From CAYNYM01 sp049366815 (lineage in GTDB: Bacteria; Desulfobacterota; DSM-4660; Desulfatiglandales; HGW-15): a DNA stretch of 12,654 bases. The position numbers and the translations under genes were made by a program. Every line of letters begins with the position of its first letter. The stretch's first letter is position 1. The stretch covers positions 1-12,654 of the forward strand of contig JBMNCO010000036.1 in NCBI GenBank assembly GCA_049366815.1, in the 5' to 3' direction. This document shows, in pieces, positions 6,518-12,654 of this stretch. Below the pieces are notes generated by a model. It ran no database searches. It saw only the letters and a list, made by a program, of their open reading frames with translations, and was not told the DNA's origin.

Positions 6518-7798
6518 TTACTTGGGCGCACTGTAACGATAGCCTATTGATTCGATGGGTTGGCCTATAGGTTTAGGTATTTTAGACAAGGCCTCAAATT
6601 CCCTCTGGAGTTCCTTCAAATCCTGATCCTTATGCTTATGACAAGTCTGACAAGAGTTAGGAATATTGGGGTTACGCAAGGTGTCCTTTGGCAACAACGT
6701 CACGAATACGTGGCTGTGGATATCTCCGGATTCGGCGCTTTTGGCAATCCTCGGCATGTGACAGCCCACACAGTTGGCAAATGAATGGATGGAATGGGCA
6801 AGATTGTTATTGATCTGCACATGGCACTCAAAGCATTGTTTGGAGCCGGCGGAAAGGGTCTGGGAACGAGTGGGGGGTACACCTATTTGATGGACATAAT
6901 GACAGGAGATGCAGGTTACACCCTCCTTGTAATGTTTAGATTGGACCCAATCGATGTATTGCTGATGATGACCCTTGGAAAACTCGTTGGCATATACATG
7001 CTTTACGTCCCCACCTTCAAAGGAGGTGGACCGATAATAGGCCTCCAGCGCCTTGCCCGGTTCGTATCCGACCGGCCAGCCGGCCCCTTCGTGCTTCGTG
7101 GCACTCCCTCTGTTGTGGCAGGAGCCGCAAATCTGAACCGCAACCCCCATGGTCAGCTTAGCCGGATTGATGATGGTTTGGCGTTTTTCAAAAACAGCTG
7201 TCTTGGGCAGCGCTGCGTGCCAGGAGCCTTTGCCATGACATGCTTCACAGGCTACAGCCACCTCACTAAAGGCTTTTTTCTCGAGATCCACGCCGGTGGC
7301 GTGGCAACCGCCGCATTTTAGAAGCCATGGTCTTTTGTCCCAATCGGCCTCTTCATAATTCACCCATCGGTGCGTATCGGCGTTATACTGGATGGGGGAG
7401 ATATAGAGTGTTCCGCTTTTTTCCACAACATACCTTTGTTTCCACTGGCTGCCGATGGTGTATTTGATTTCCTCCGGCTTGGGTATGTAGATCTTGTCAG
7501 CCGGTACTTTCAGGTTATCACTCAGTTTGGCTAGATCCTCGCGAATGCTTTTTTCATCGATCGATACGATCAACGCATCCCTGTTTTCTTGAGCGTCCTG
7601 GGTCATACGGCTGTGCAAGGTCATCTTCCAGGAATCATAGTGCTCCAAATGGCACGTCTTACAGGTGTCGGAACCGACAAAGGTTTTGGCGTTGGCCATA
7701 ATCTTTTCTACGTCAACCGGCGTCTCGCCCCCACAGCCCGTCAGCAAAGACATTGATAAAGCCAAAAAAGAGACGCACATTAGAATATTGCATTTCAT
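6518..7798 (-). CDS. Octahaem cytochrome c lipoprotein
   Basis: The 426-residue protein starts with a lipoprotein signal (lipobox LLTGC, acylated Cys22), so it is membrane-tethered outside the cytoplasm. Eight CXXCH motifs begin at residues 46, 162, 184, 224, 296, 322, 343 and 383 (CKTCH, CGGCH, CEACH, CGSCH, CISCH, CFECH, CVGCH, CQTCH). The opening TFVGSDTCKTCHLEHYDSW is typical of the cytochrome c554 / multihaem group common in Desulfobacterota and metal reducers. All sites are standard CXXCH; no CXXCK or HAO-type crosslink site is seen, so an electron-transfer role is favoured over a nitrite or hydroxylamine enzyme. A strong GGAGGGG lies five bases before the ATG. It is the first gene of the operon, with a promoter near 8016-8044. 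Whether it stays in the inner membrane or reaches the outer membrane cannot be seen. Confidence 0.9.
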   Translation of the reverse strand: MKCNILMCVSFLALSMSLLTGCGGETPVDVEKIMANAKTFVGSDTCKTCHLEHYDSWKMTLHSRMTQDAQENRDALIVSIDEKSIREDLAKLSDNLKVPADKIYIPKPEEIKYTIGSQWKQRYVVEKSGTLYISPIQYNADTHRWVNYEEADWDKRPWLLKCGGCHATGVDLEKKAFSEVAVACEACHGKGSWHAALPKTAVFEKRQTIINPAKLTMGVAVQICGSCHNRGSATKHEGAGWPVGYEPGKALEAYYRSTSFEGGDVKHVYANEFSKGHHQQYIDWVQSKHYKEGVTCISCHYVHQIGVPPTRSQTLSAGSKQCFECHVQINNNLAHSIHSFANCVGCHMPRIAKSAESGDIHSHVFVTLLPKDTLRNPNIPNSCQTCHKHKDQDLKELQREFEALSKIPKPIGQPIESIGYRYSAPK

Positions 7799-8004
7799 AT
7801 CGCCCCTCCGGCAGTATTAAATGGTAAGGAAAGAGGATAAATGGAAAACGCTGTTGCTTTGGATGACGTTGGATTTTCTTTGTGATACTTTGAATTATTC
7901 CAACCCGCTTACAGGTCAAAATTAATGCGCGGAATGGTCAGGAAGAGAACTGAATGTGACTCTAAAAGAGCTCAATGATCTAAATTAAAGTGGACTGAAT
8001 CCGT

Positions 8005-8018
8005 ATGTTATATAACAT
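8005..8018. promoter_or_regulatory. Perfect 14-bp palindrome, candidate operator at the cytochrome promoter
   Basis: ATGTTATATAACAT is a perfect palindrome that overlaps the proposed minus-strand -10 box and the region just downstream. A protein bound here would block transcription of the cytochrome operon. The regulator family is unknown; the site does not contain the usual FNR or CRP core. Confidence 0.5.
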
Positions 8019-8044
8019 TAAATGAAAAGCATGCTTTTTGTCAA
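8016..8044 (-). promoter_or_regulatory. Sigma-70-type promoter of the cytochrome operon, with a palindromic spacer
   Basis: On the minus strand a consensus -35 TTGACA (8044-8039) is followed by 17 bases and a -10-like TTAATG (8021-8016). The spacer contains a second perfect 14-bp palindrome, AAAAGCATGCTTTT (8025-8038). Operators inside the spacer are typical of MerR-type activators, though those normally have 19-20 bp spacers, so this is only suggestive. Confidence 0.5.
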
Positions 8045-8063
8045 GCCATTATTCATGGATAAC

Positions 8064-8093
8064 TTGTCAAATCTATTGGGTTTATTTTATTAT
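8064..8093 (+). promoter_or_regulatory. Candidate promoter of the methyltransferase gene
   Basis: TTGTCA (8064-8069) and TATTAT (8088-8093) are 18 bases apart in an AT-rich stretch, 85 bp before the methyltransferase ATG. Both hexamers match the sigma-70 consensus at five of six positions. Confidence 0.4.
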
Positions 8094-8177
8094 TTAAACA
8101 GCAGTCGCCCATTTTGGTGAAACTAAAAGTGTGCCATCAAATCAGCGGATTAATGAAATAAAGGGCCCGCAGACTGT

Positions 8178-8798
8178 ATGAATCTATCAACTACAGAGAT
8201 TACCCGTAAGAGATATGACCGGATTGCTCCTTTCTATGATTTAATAGAGTCTCCTGTTGAGAAACTGCTTTTCAGCTCTTGGAGAAAGAGTCTGAAGTAT
8301 CGGATGACAGGGAAACAAGCCTTGGAAGTAGGAGTGGGGACCGGGAAAAACCTTCCCTATTACCCCTCAGATATGCACATCACGGCGATAGATTTGAGTC
8401 CAAGCATGATAGCCCGGGCCAGGAAACGTGCAGAAGCCCTAAAGCTCAATGTCGACATAAGACAATTGGACGTGCAAGCGCTCGATTTTCCCGACAAGAC
8501 CTTTGACACGGTATTTGCAACCTTTGTCTTCTGCTCCGTCCCCGATCCGATTTTAGGATTGAGGGAATTACATCGTGTATGCAAGCCCAGCGGTCGGTTA
8601 TTGCTGATTGAACACATGAGACCGGAAAATCCTCTGCTAGGTATTTTCTTTGATTTATTAAACCCCCTAATCCTTAGAATGATGGGCGCGAACATCAATC
8701 GCAGAACCGTTGATAATATTCATAGCGCAGGCTGGAAAATAGAAACTGTGAGAGATCTTGCGTCAGATATCGTGCGATGGATTGAGGCTAGGCCCTGA
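8178..8798 (+). CDS. Class I SAM-dependent methyltransferase (UbiE/PmtA-like)
   Basis: This 206-residue cytoplasmic enzyme has the class I methyltransferase order: motif I ALEVGVGTGKN (48-58) for SAM binding, the acidic ribose-binding residue at the end of strand 2 (AIDLS, Asp72), an LDV/QALDF segment around 96-103, FDTVFATFVFCSVPDP (motif IV/post, ~109-124) and the PSGRLLLIEH strand (~137-146). The C-terminal part (FFDLLNPLILRMMGANINR) is hydrophobic and resembles the membrane-lipid or quinone methyltransferase branch (UbiE, PmtA, METTL7-like). The substrate cannot be read from the sequence: phospholipid, quinone or a small thiol/metalloid are possible. It is divergent from the cytochrome operon, so a quinone-related role is an attractive but unproven guess. 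The ribosome site is weak (AAGGG 13 bases upstream). Confidence 0.85.
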   Translation: MNLSTTEITRKRYDRIAPFYDLIESPVEKLLFSSWRKSLKYRMTGKQALEVGVGTGKNLPYYPSDMHITAIDLSPSMIARARKRAEALKLNVDIRQLDVQALDFPDKTFDTVFATFVFCSVPDPILGLRELHRVCKPSGRLLLIEHMRPENPLLGIFFDLLNPLILRMMGANINRRTVDNIHSAGWKIETVRDLASDIVRWIEARP

Positions 8799-8830
8799 AA
8801 AAACCGTCTGAAAGCACCTCTTGAATTAGA

Positions 8831-8842
8831 AGGCTAAAGCCT
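8831..8842. terminator. Small hairpin between convergent genes
   Basis: AGGCT, AA, AGCCT forms a 5-bp stem in the 54-bp gap between the convergent methyltransferase and the 166-aa gene. It may act as a weak bidirectional terminator; there is no strong T-run. Confidence 0.3.
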
Positions 8843-8852
8843 CCACAATCGG

Positions 8853-9353
8853 CTATGTAAAAAGCAAGGTTGGGATACCGAACAGGGGATAGTTTTCATC
8901 TACATTTCCTATGCCCAGTCCGAGGACATGATTACTGCAAAAGATCTGGGCCGCATCAAAAAAGTCGTTGTACCCGTATGGGGCCACATCATAGTCGGCC
9001 AGGGCCATAAGAGGCATCTTCCTGTCGTTCATCAGGTCTTGAAAATGCGGATGGGTTACAGCAACCGGTTGAACTCCTTCAGGGCCGCAGCCGGTTTCGT
9101 TCCCGAGGCGTTTTCGAAATCGGTCAACCGTGGTTGCAAGGAATCCATCTCCTGGCCGAAACTCTGCAAAATAGAATCCTTTGGGTCTCGCCGGTGCTCC
9201 GGGTCTGAGTCGAATATCATCTGATCGATCAAAATCAATGTATTTGCATCGCCACGTCTCGGTCAACCATACTTTTTTGGCATAATCCTTCGAAATATTG
9301 CCAATTTCCACGGAAAGCCGGGCCATGGTATATGCATTTACGAAGCTTTTCAT
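8853..9353 (-). CDS. Unrecognised 166-aa protein coupled to the multicopper oxidase gene
   Basis: The ATG (9353-9351) overlaps the stop of the multicopper oxidase gene in ATGA, so it is very likely translated by coupling. I do not recognise the family. Visible features: no signal peptide or transmembrane helix, hence probably cytoplasmic; an N-terminal helical part (1-28); a mixed charged region (TETWRCKYIDFDRSDDIRLR); GFYFAEFRPGDGF (59-71); a His pair (HPHF, 101-104); an aromatic-acidic run (ADYDVAPYGYNDFFD, 119-133); and a Gly-rich end (VLGLGIGNVDENYPLFGIP). Cysteines are at 36, 89 and 139. It is the last gene of the copper-type operon. A cytoplasmic partner for a Tat-exported oxidase could be a chaperone or assembly factor, but nothing in the sequence proves that; an enzyme with its own role is equally possible. 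Confidence 0.7.
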   Translation of the reverse strand: MKSFVNAYTMARLSVEIGNISKDYAKKVWLTETWRCKYIDFDRSDDIRLRPGAPARPKGFYFAEFRPGDGFLATTVDRFRKRLGNETGCGPEGVQPVAVTHPHFQDLMNDRKMPLMALADYDVAPYGYNDFFDAAQIFCSNHVLGLGIGNVDENYPLFGIPTLLFT

Positions 9354-10780
9354 TCAACTGTCATCACATTGGCCATACCGGCCATCATGTGATAAAGGTT
9401 GTGGCAGTGATGGAACCACTGGCCCGGATTGTCAGCAATGAACTCGATCTCCAGGCGTTCCATGGGATGGACAAGGACCGTGTCCTTCCGGACCCACTGC
9501 GATTCATTCAGGTCGGGGTTCACGATGCTGAAAAAGTGCCCGTGAAGGTGCATGGGATGAGGCATCATGCTGCGGTTCCCGTAGGCAATCCTTACACGCG
9601 TGCCGCGCTCGATAGGAATCGGATCCACGTTGGGATAGGCCTGGCCGTTGATCGTCCAGTAGGGTGAATGCATGCCTCCGCTCAGGGTCTGAAAAATGCG
9701 CCTATCGGCGCTGCCCGAACCGGAAAGACTGTGAGAATCCCTGGATTTCATATCCCGGTAGCTCACAAGCCTTCTTGCCGGACGGAAATCCGGCCGGACA
9801 GGGTTCTTCGATTGGGTTCCCTCGTATATTATTGGTATACGCAGTGCTCCCTCCCCGAATCCCCTTTCGTTGGCGGCCAAGAGCCAAGTCCCGGGATTAT
9901 CGGCTGTGAATACCACATCATAGCGTTCCCCCATGCCGATGCGTAAGACATCGGTTTGCACCGGCTCGACCGGGCGTCCGTCCGTGTGTGTGACCCTCAG
10001 GACGTGACCCGCCAGTTGGAGATCATAGATGGTGGCCGAAGAGGGGTTTATGAGCCGCAGTTTCACCCGCTCCCCTCTTTTGACAGGAAGCGGCTCCATG
10101 TATGTCGACAGCCTGCCGTTCACTGCATATCCGTCATAATAGGGTTCGAGCAGAGGCACACCACGTCGATTTGCTCCTCTCCCCCCCATCATACGACCCA
10201 TCATGCCCATTGGGGAGCGCCGCCTTGTCCCGGCGACCCCGCCTTCATCTCTCATCACCCAGTCTTCCAGCAGCAGGGTGTACTCCTGGTCATAGGACAG
10301 GTCTTCCCTTGAGGCGGGTTCGATGATAAGAGGCCCATAGAGTCCTTGGTCCAATTGGTACCCGGCATGGGAGTGATAAATATAGGTCCCCGCCGGTCTG
10401 GCCTCAAACTCGTACACGAAGGTCTCTCCGGGCAGGACACCTCTCTGTGTAACACCGGGGACACCGTCCATCGGGTTAGGGACTGGAACGCCGTGCCAGT
10501 GGATGCTCGTCTCCTCTGGAAGGAAATTTTTCAGGATAACCCTTATGATTTCACCCTCTTTAACCCTGATCTCCGGGCCCGGCACCTGACCGTTAAAAGT
10601 CCAGGCCCAGAATTCCGGTCCCCCGCCCAGATTCATCCTGGTCCTTGAGGCCGATAGCCTGAACTCTCTTACCGCGGCCTTGCTTTTCGAATGAGCAAGC
10701 GCGATCAGGGGGGTTGGGATGCATGAAACGGCGGCTGCGGTCAATGTCGTTTTCAGGAAGGATCTTCTATTTATTTTCAT
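9350..10780 (-). CDS. Tat-exported multicopper oxidase (copper-tolerance type)
   Basis: This 476-residue three-cupredoxin-domain oxidase carries a twin-arginine signal (NRRSFLK, residues 4-10, then a hydrophobic stretch to about 29), so it is exported folded, probably with copper. All four copper-binding blocks are intact: HWHG (94-97), HSH (136-138), HPMHLHGH (408-415) and HHCHNLYHMMAGM (457-469), the last giving the type 1 Cys-His-Met site and the type 2/3 cluster. A Met/Gly-rich insert (MGMMGRMMGGRG, 191-202) resembles the copper-binding loops of CueO/CopA-type cuprous oxidases. By family it couples oxidation of Cu(I), phenols or metals to O2 reduction, which is notable if the host is an anaerobe. 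It sits 36 bp after the SHOCT gene and overlaps the next gene by 4 bp. Laccase-like or Mn-oxidising activity cannot be excluded. Confidence 0.95.
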   Translation of the reverse strand: MKINRRSFLKTTLTAAAVSCIPTPLIALAHSKSKAAVREFRLSASRTRMNLGGGPEFWAWTFNGQVPGPEIRVKEGEIIRVILKNFLPEETSIHWHGVPVPNPMDGVPGVTQRGVLPGETFVYEFEARPAGTYIYHSHAGYQLDQGLYGPLIIEPASREDLSYDQEYTLLLEDWVMRDEGGVAGTRRRSPMGMMGRMMGGRGANRRGVPLLEPYYDGYAVNGRLSTYMEPLPVKRGERVKLRLINPSSATIYDLQLAGHVLRVTHTDGRPVEPVQTDVLRIGMGERYDVVFTADNPGTWLLAANERGFGEGALRIPIIYEGTQSKNPVRPDFRPARRLVSYRDMKSRDSHSLSGSGSADRRIFQTLSGGMHSPYWTINGQAYPNVDPIPIERGTRVRIAYGNRSMMPHPMHLHGHFFSIVNPDLNESQWVRKDTVLVHPMERLEIEFIADNPGQWFHHCHNLYHMMAGMANVMTVE

Positions 10781-10816
10781 GCCTATTTCTCACATTTTTT
10801 GAACGTATTAAAGGCA

Positions 10817-11176
10817 TTATGAAAGCAGGTCTTTCTTCTTTTCTTCAAACTCCTGCTTATCTATATCGCCCCGGGCATAGCGTTCTCTCAGGATCTCAAG
10901 GGCCCTCGAGGAATTGGAAGGCGCCCTGCCTGATTCCCCTTTCGTACTCTGAATCAGCCATTTTATGAGAAAGACCAATCCCACAATGACCAGGACCCAA
11001 AATAAAAGCATAAAGACCCCTCCAAACCAGCCCATGCCCCATCCCCCTACCATACCAGGGCCCATGTGCCAGTCGCCGTATCCCCTCCATTGGGCAAGGG
11101 CATTCGTCTCAAAGGAAAACAACAAAAGAGACATGGCGACAGAAAAGGTTAAAGGGCAGAGTCTTGAAATTTTCAT
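10817..11176 (-). CDS. SHOCT-domain membrane protein
   Basis: The product has 119 residues when started at ATG 11176, where GGAG lies six bases upstream; a longer in-frame start at 11212 is less likely because it lacks this site and would precede the signal sequence. Order of parts: an N-terminal signal (about 1-29, ending ALAQ), a short Gly/Trp/Met-rich segment (WRGYGDWHMGPGMVGGWGMG), one transmembrane helix (about 53-74) and a C-terminal SHOCT domain (about 90-118: LEILRERYARGDIDKQEFEE). SHOCT (short C-terminal) domains are oligomerisation helices whose exact role is unclear. Proteins of this design are frequent neighbours of copper oxidases and P-type ATPases in Desulfobacterota, so a role in metal tolerance is an inference from context. 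The gene lies 36 bp before the multicopper oxidase. Confidence 0.85.
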   Translation of the reverse strand: MKISRLCPLTFSVAMSLLLFSFETNALAQWRGYGDWHMGPGMVGGWGMGWFGGVFMLLFWVLVIVGLVFLIKWLIQSTKGESGRAPSNSSRALEILRERYARGDIDKQEFEEKKKDLLS

Positions 11177-11196
11177 AAACGTCTCCTTTTTTCCGG

Positions 11197-11233
11197 GTGA
11201 CGTCCCACGCATCAGTTACCCATGGAACGTCAC
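11197..11233. repeat. Intercistronic inverted repeat
   Basis: GTGACGT (11197-11203) and ACGTCAC (11227-11233) form a perfect 7-bp stem with a 23-base loop, in the gap between the Met/Gly-rich protein gene and the SHOCT gene. In the minus-strand transcript the stem can be lengthened with one bulge. It lies directly after the first gene's stop and before the next ribosome site, so it could protect or process mRNA or reduce downstream expression. Confidence 0.4.
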
Positions 11234-11247
11234 ACCGCTCATAGACT

Positions 11248-11739
11248 CTAATACACCGAGCGCATCCATCCGGATCTTTTATCAACGACGATCTTATCAA
11301 TAAGGGAACCGTCCTTTGTCTGGATCTCGGCCTCAAAGCTCTCTCCTTTATCCTCGATCTTCCCGAGTTTCAGATTGGGATTTCTGGTAGACTGAAGATA
11401 ATTTTCCAAGAGACCCTTCGCTTCTTTCTCATCCATTGGCTTTTGAGGCTCTTGATATCGAGGGCCCTGGTATCTTTGACCAGGCTGCGGCCCATAATAC
11501 TGCGGCCCCATCATCCCCGGGCCCATGCCGTATCCCCCGCCCATCCGGCCGTGGCCCATCCCATATCCTCCGCGGGCCAAATCGCCGCCACAGTAGGGGC
11601 AGTAGTTCCATCCCTCCGATTGCCCATAGCCATACCCGGGACCCATCATTCCCGGCCCCATTGGCTGGGCAAAGGCTTGGGAAAAACTGAAAGCCGACAT
11701 AACAAAAAGAATCACTGTCAAAAAGATTATTCTTTTCAT
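11248..11739 (-). CDS. Secreted Met/Gly/Tyr-rich protein with CPYC motif and PepSY-like C-terminus
   Basis: The 163-residue protein opens with a clear signal peptide (cleavage probably after AFA at about 24). The mature front is low-complexity and rich in Met, Gly, Pro and Tyr (GPGMMGPGYGYG, GMGHGRMGGGYGMGPGMMG), and holds one CPYCGG motif (47-52). Residues ~103-163 form a compact alpha-beta segment (EAKGLLENYLQ, SFEAEIQTKDG, IDKIVVDKRSGWM) resembling the PepSY-like fold. Met- and His-rich periplasmic segments bind Cu(I) in known copper-tolerance proteins, and the single CXXC could hold a metal or form a disulfide. It is the first gene of the multicopper oxidase operon and has a strong ribosome site (GGAGG, seven bases before the ATG). 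The family name is uncertain; the copper-binding role is inferred from composition and neighbours. Confidence 0.8.
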   Translation of the reverse strand: MKRIIFLTVILFVMSAFSFSQAFAQPMGPGMMGPGYGYGQSEGWNYCPYCGGDLARGGYGMGHGRMGGGYGMGPGMMGPQYYGPQPGQRYQGPRYQEPQKPMDEKEAKGLLENYLQSTRNPNLKLGKIEDKGESFEAEIQTKDGSLIDKIVVDKRSGWMRSVY

Positions 11740-12194
11740 GGCGTTACCTCCGTTTTCTTAGGGTTTGCGAATCGGTTGTCCCCAGTGCCAAAGGAAATGT
11801 GGAGAGTGTTTTGATAGCAATTATAGCAATTTTTGTTCCGTCCTGGAGAAATTAAGCTAAGAAGTTGTTATTAAACAAGATTTTGACAAGGGGATGGATT
11901 GTGTCCCAAGAAAACTGTGGATAATTTATATCCATTTTGAAACCTGGTCAGGGACAGCTTGGGTACTAAGTATCCACGGCTGCTCTGAATTACGAGAATG
12001 CGAGTGCGGCCATAGAAAGGAATGCGTGAAGTATTTTTTTCTAGCGTCTGAATTTCAAATTTATCATAAACAGGATGAGAATCGCAAATGATTCGGTCTC
12101 CTACATCCAAATCGGTTTAGAAGTTCAGTATCCATTTTGGACATGCCTGAGCGTTGTTCTTTGTTTTTTCACCGTTCAATATTTCCTCTGCATC
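11740..12194. other. Intergenic region upstream of the multicopper oxidase operon
   Basis: This 455-bp stretch is AT-rich and has no convincing gene; a 79-codon minus-strand frame at 11871-12110 lacks a ribosome site and any recognisable feature. It contains the likely operon promoter with a tandem repeat at 11813-11830. An 11-base word, TATCCATTTTG, occurs twice, near 11930 and 12130. Confidence 0.5.
11813..11830 (-). promoter_or_regulatory. Tandem 9-bp repeat with embedded -10 box, candidate promoter
   Basis: GATAGCAAT and TATAGCAAT lie head to tail. On the minus strand this reads ATTGCTATA ATTGCTATC and contains a perfect TATAAT (11825-11820), about 80 bp upstream of the first gene of the multicopper oxidase operon. 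No good -35 box lies 17 bases upstream, which suits an activated promoter. The repeat could bind a regulator. Confidence 0.4.
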
Positions 12195-12654
12195 CTAAAA
12201 CGTTTCGATGATTTTTCCCTTCTCCACGAAGGCATCAGCAAAATCGTGGGCCGTCTTCAGGGCCTTCATAGCCTCTTCCATTTTTTCATACACGGGGTCG
12301 TCCTCACCCAGAGTCCGGCGTGTCTTGTCCAGAACCCTCTGCCCCTCTCTCACATAATCGCCTATTGCCTTCAGGATGTCCTTGCGCTTCTCATGCCTTT
12401 CCCGTTCCTGGGCAATTACAGGAAAAAGCCGTTTCACGGAATACTCCACCAAGGCGTCACGGGAAGTCTCAAAGGCCTTGGATACACGATCCAAACTCAA
12501 GAGGGTCCTCTTGTTCAACACAAAGGTCTTTTGAATCCGGCCGGGAAGATCGAATTCCATGGTCTGTAACTCTCTGGCCACACGGCTCAGGACCTCTCTG
12601 TCCTCAATCAGGTGATCAAAGAGGGACTTTTGCTTAACGCCCAGATGGAGTGAA
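12195..12654 (-). CDS. Conserved-looking protein with possible ribbon-helix-helix segment (partial)
   Basis: The frame is open from the window's right edge to a stop at 12195, giving 152 residues; the true start may lie outside (a GTG at 12581 is internal and has no support as a start). A segment around visible residues 38-66 (KTFVLNKRTLLSLDRVSKAF, then TSRDALVEYSVKRL) has the strand-helix-helix pattern of ribbon-helix-helix DNA-binding domains (MetJ/Arc/CopG fold), including the SRDALVEYSV second-helix style. The remainder is strongly helical and charged (QERERHEKRKD, then a region with EKMEEAMKALKTA), likely coiled-coil. I do not recognise a named family. It is a candidate regulator near the copper operon, but a structural role is also possible. 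Confidence 0.6.
   Translation of the reverse strand, partial: SLHLGVKQKSLFDHLIEDREVLSRVARELQTMEFDLPGRIQKTFVLNKRTLLSLDRVSKAFETSRDALVEYSVKRLFPVIAQERERHEKRKDILKAIGDYVREGQRVLDKTRRTLGEDDPVYEKMEEAMKALKTAHDFADAFVEKGKIIETF

Larger units (their letters stand above)
7799..8177. other. Divergent intergenic region (cytochrome operon / methyltransferase)
   Basis: This 379-bp AT-rich spacer holds promoters for both flanking transcription units and two palindromes, listed separately. The cytochrome operon would have a leader of about 200 bases, in which I see no clear riboswitch or coding frame. Confidence 0.55.

Noticed and set aside
6785..7321. A 178-codon plus-strand open frame inside the octahaem gene
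   Set aside because: The opposite strand encodes eight CXXCH motifs with a lipoprotein signal; the plus frame is an antisense shadow.
6518..7798. Octahaem hydroxylamine or nitrite reductase identity
   Set aside because: All eight sites are ordinary CXXCH; no CXXCK proximal site or HAO crosslinking pattern is visible, and the lipoprotein signal suits an electron carrier better.
11871..12110. A 79-codon minus-strand frame
   Set aside because: No ribosome site, no signal or domain, and irregular composition in an AT-rich intergenic region. It is not excluded as a small gene but not supported.
12075..12569. A 164-codon plus-strand frame
   Set aside because: It is antisense to the minus-strand gene at the right edge, which has a possible RHH segment and amphipathic helices typical of real coding sequence.

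Overview
The window reads like chromosomal DNA of an anaerobic Desulfobacterota-type bacterium (the old Deltaproteobacteria). That placement is an inference from gene content: a PAS sensor protein with a nucleotide-binding-like N-terminus, a quinol-linked multihaem cytochrome operon, and a copper/metal-handling set (multicopper oxidase, SHOCT, YHS and ZraP-like proteins). No rRNA, tRNA, CRISPR array or transposase was found.

Left part (1-3450). A sensor protein gene runs off the left edge on the minus strand. A roughly 400-bp non-coding stretch follows and holds a MITE-like structure: an inverted repeat flanked by near-identical direct repeats. Then come two plus-strand genes, a DUF1989 / urea-carboxylase-associated protein and murI (glutamate racemase). 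A possible coding remnant overlaps the murI start. Next is a short plus-strand reading frame that may be a truncated membrane protein, converging on a small four-helix membrane protein on the minus strand.

Middle part (3450-8800). On the minus strand lie a YHS metal-binding protein and a ZraP/Spy-like periplasmic metal-binding protein that is recognisable from start to end but broken by five in-frame stop codons with no frameshift. Upstream of it is a perfect operator-like palindrome. Then a three-gene minus-strand operon encodes an octahaem cytochrome c lipoprotein, a trihaem membrane-anchored cytochrome c and a membrane cytochrome b. Together they look like a route for electrons from the quinol pool to the periplasm or beyond. 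Its promoter region carries two adjacent perfect 14-bp palindromes, one in the -35/-10 spacer and one overlapping the -10. A SAM-dependent methyltransferase is transcribed divergently.

Right part (8850-11740). A second minus-strand operon encodes a Met/Gly-rich secreted protein with a CPYC motif, a SHOCT membrane protein, a Tat-exported multicopper oxidase and an unrecognised 166-aa protein whose start overlaps the oxidase stop (ATGA). This is a copper-tolerance-type cluster. The copper ATPase and the metal regulator that usually accompany such genes are not in the window. The right edge holds a minus-strand gene with a possible ribbon-helix-helix segment, cut by the window end.

The most interesting items are the unknown gene coupled to the multicopper oxidase, the 11-haem cytochrome operon with its double-palindrome promoter, the substitution-only ZraP-like pseudogene, and the small inverted-repeat element at 824-983.
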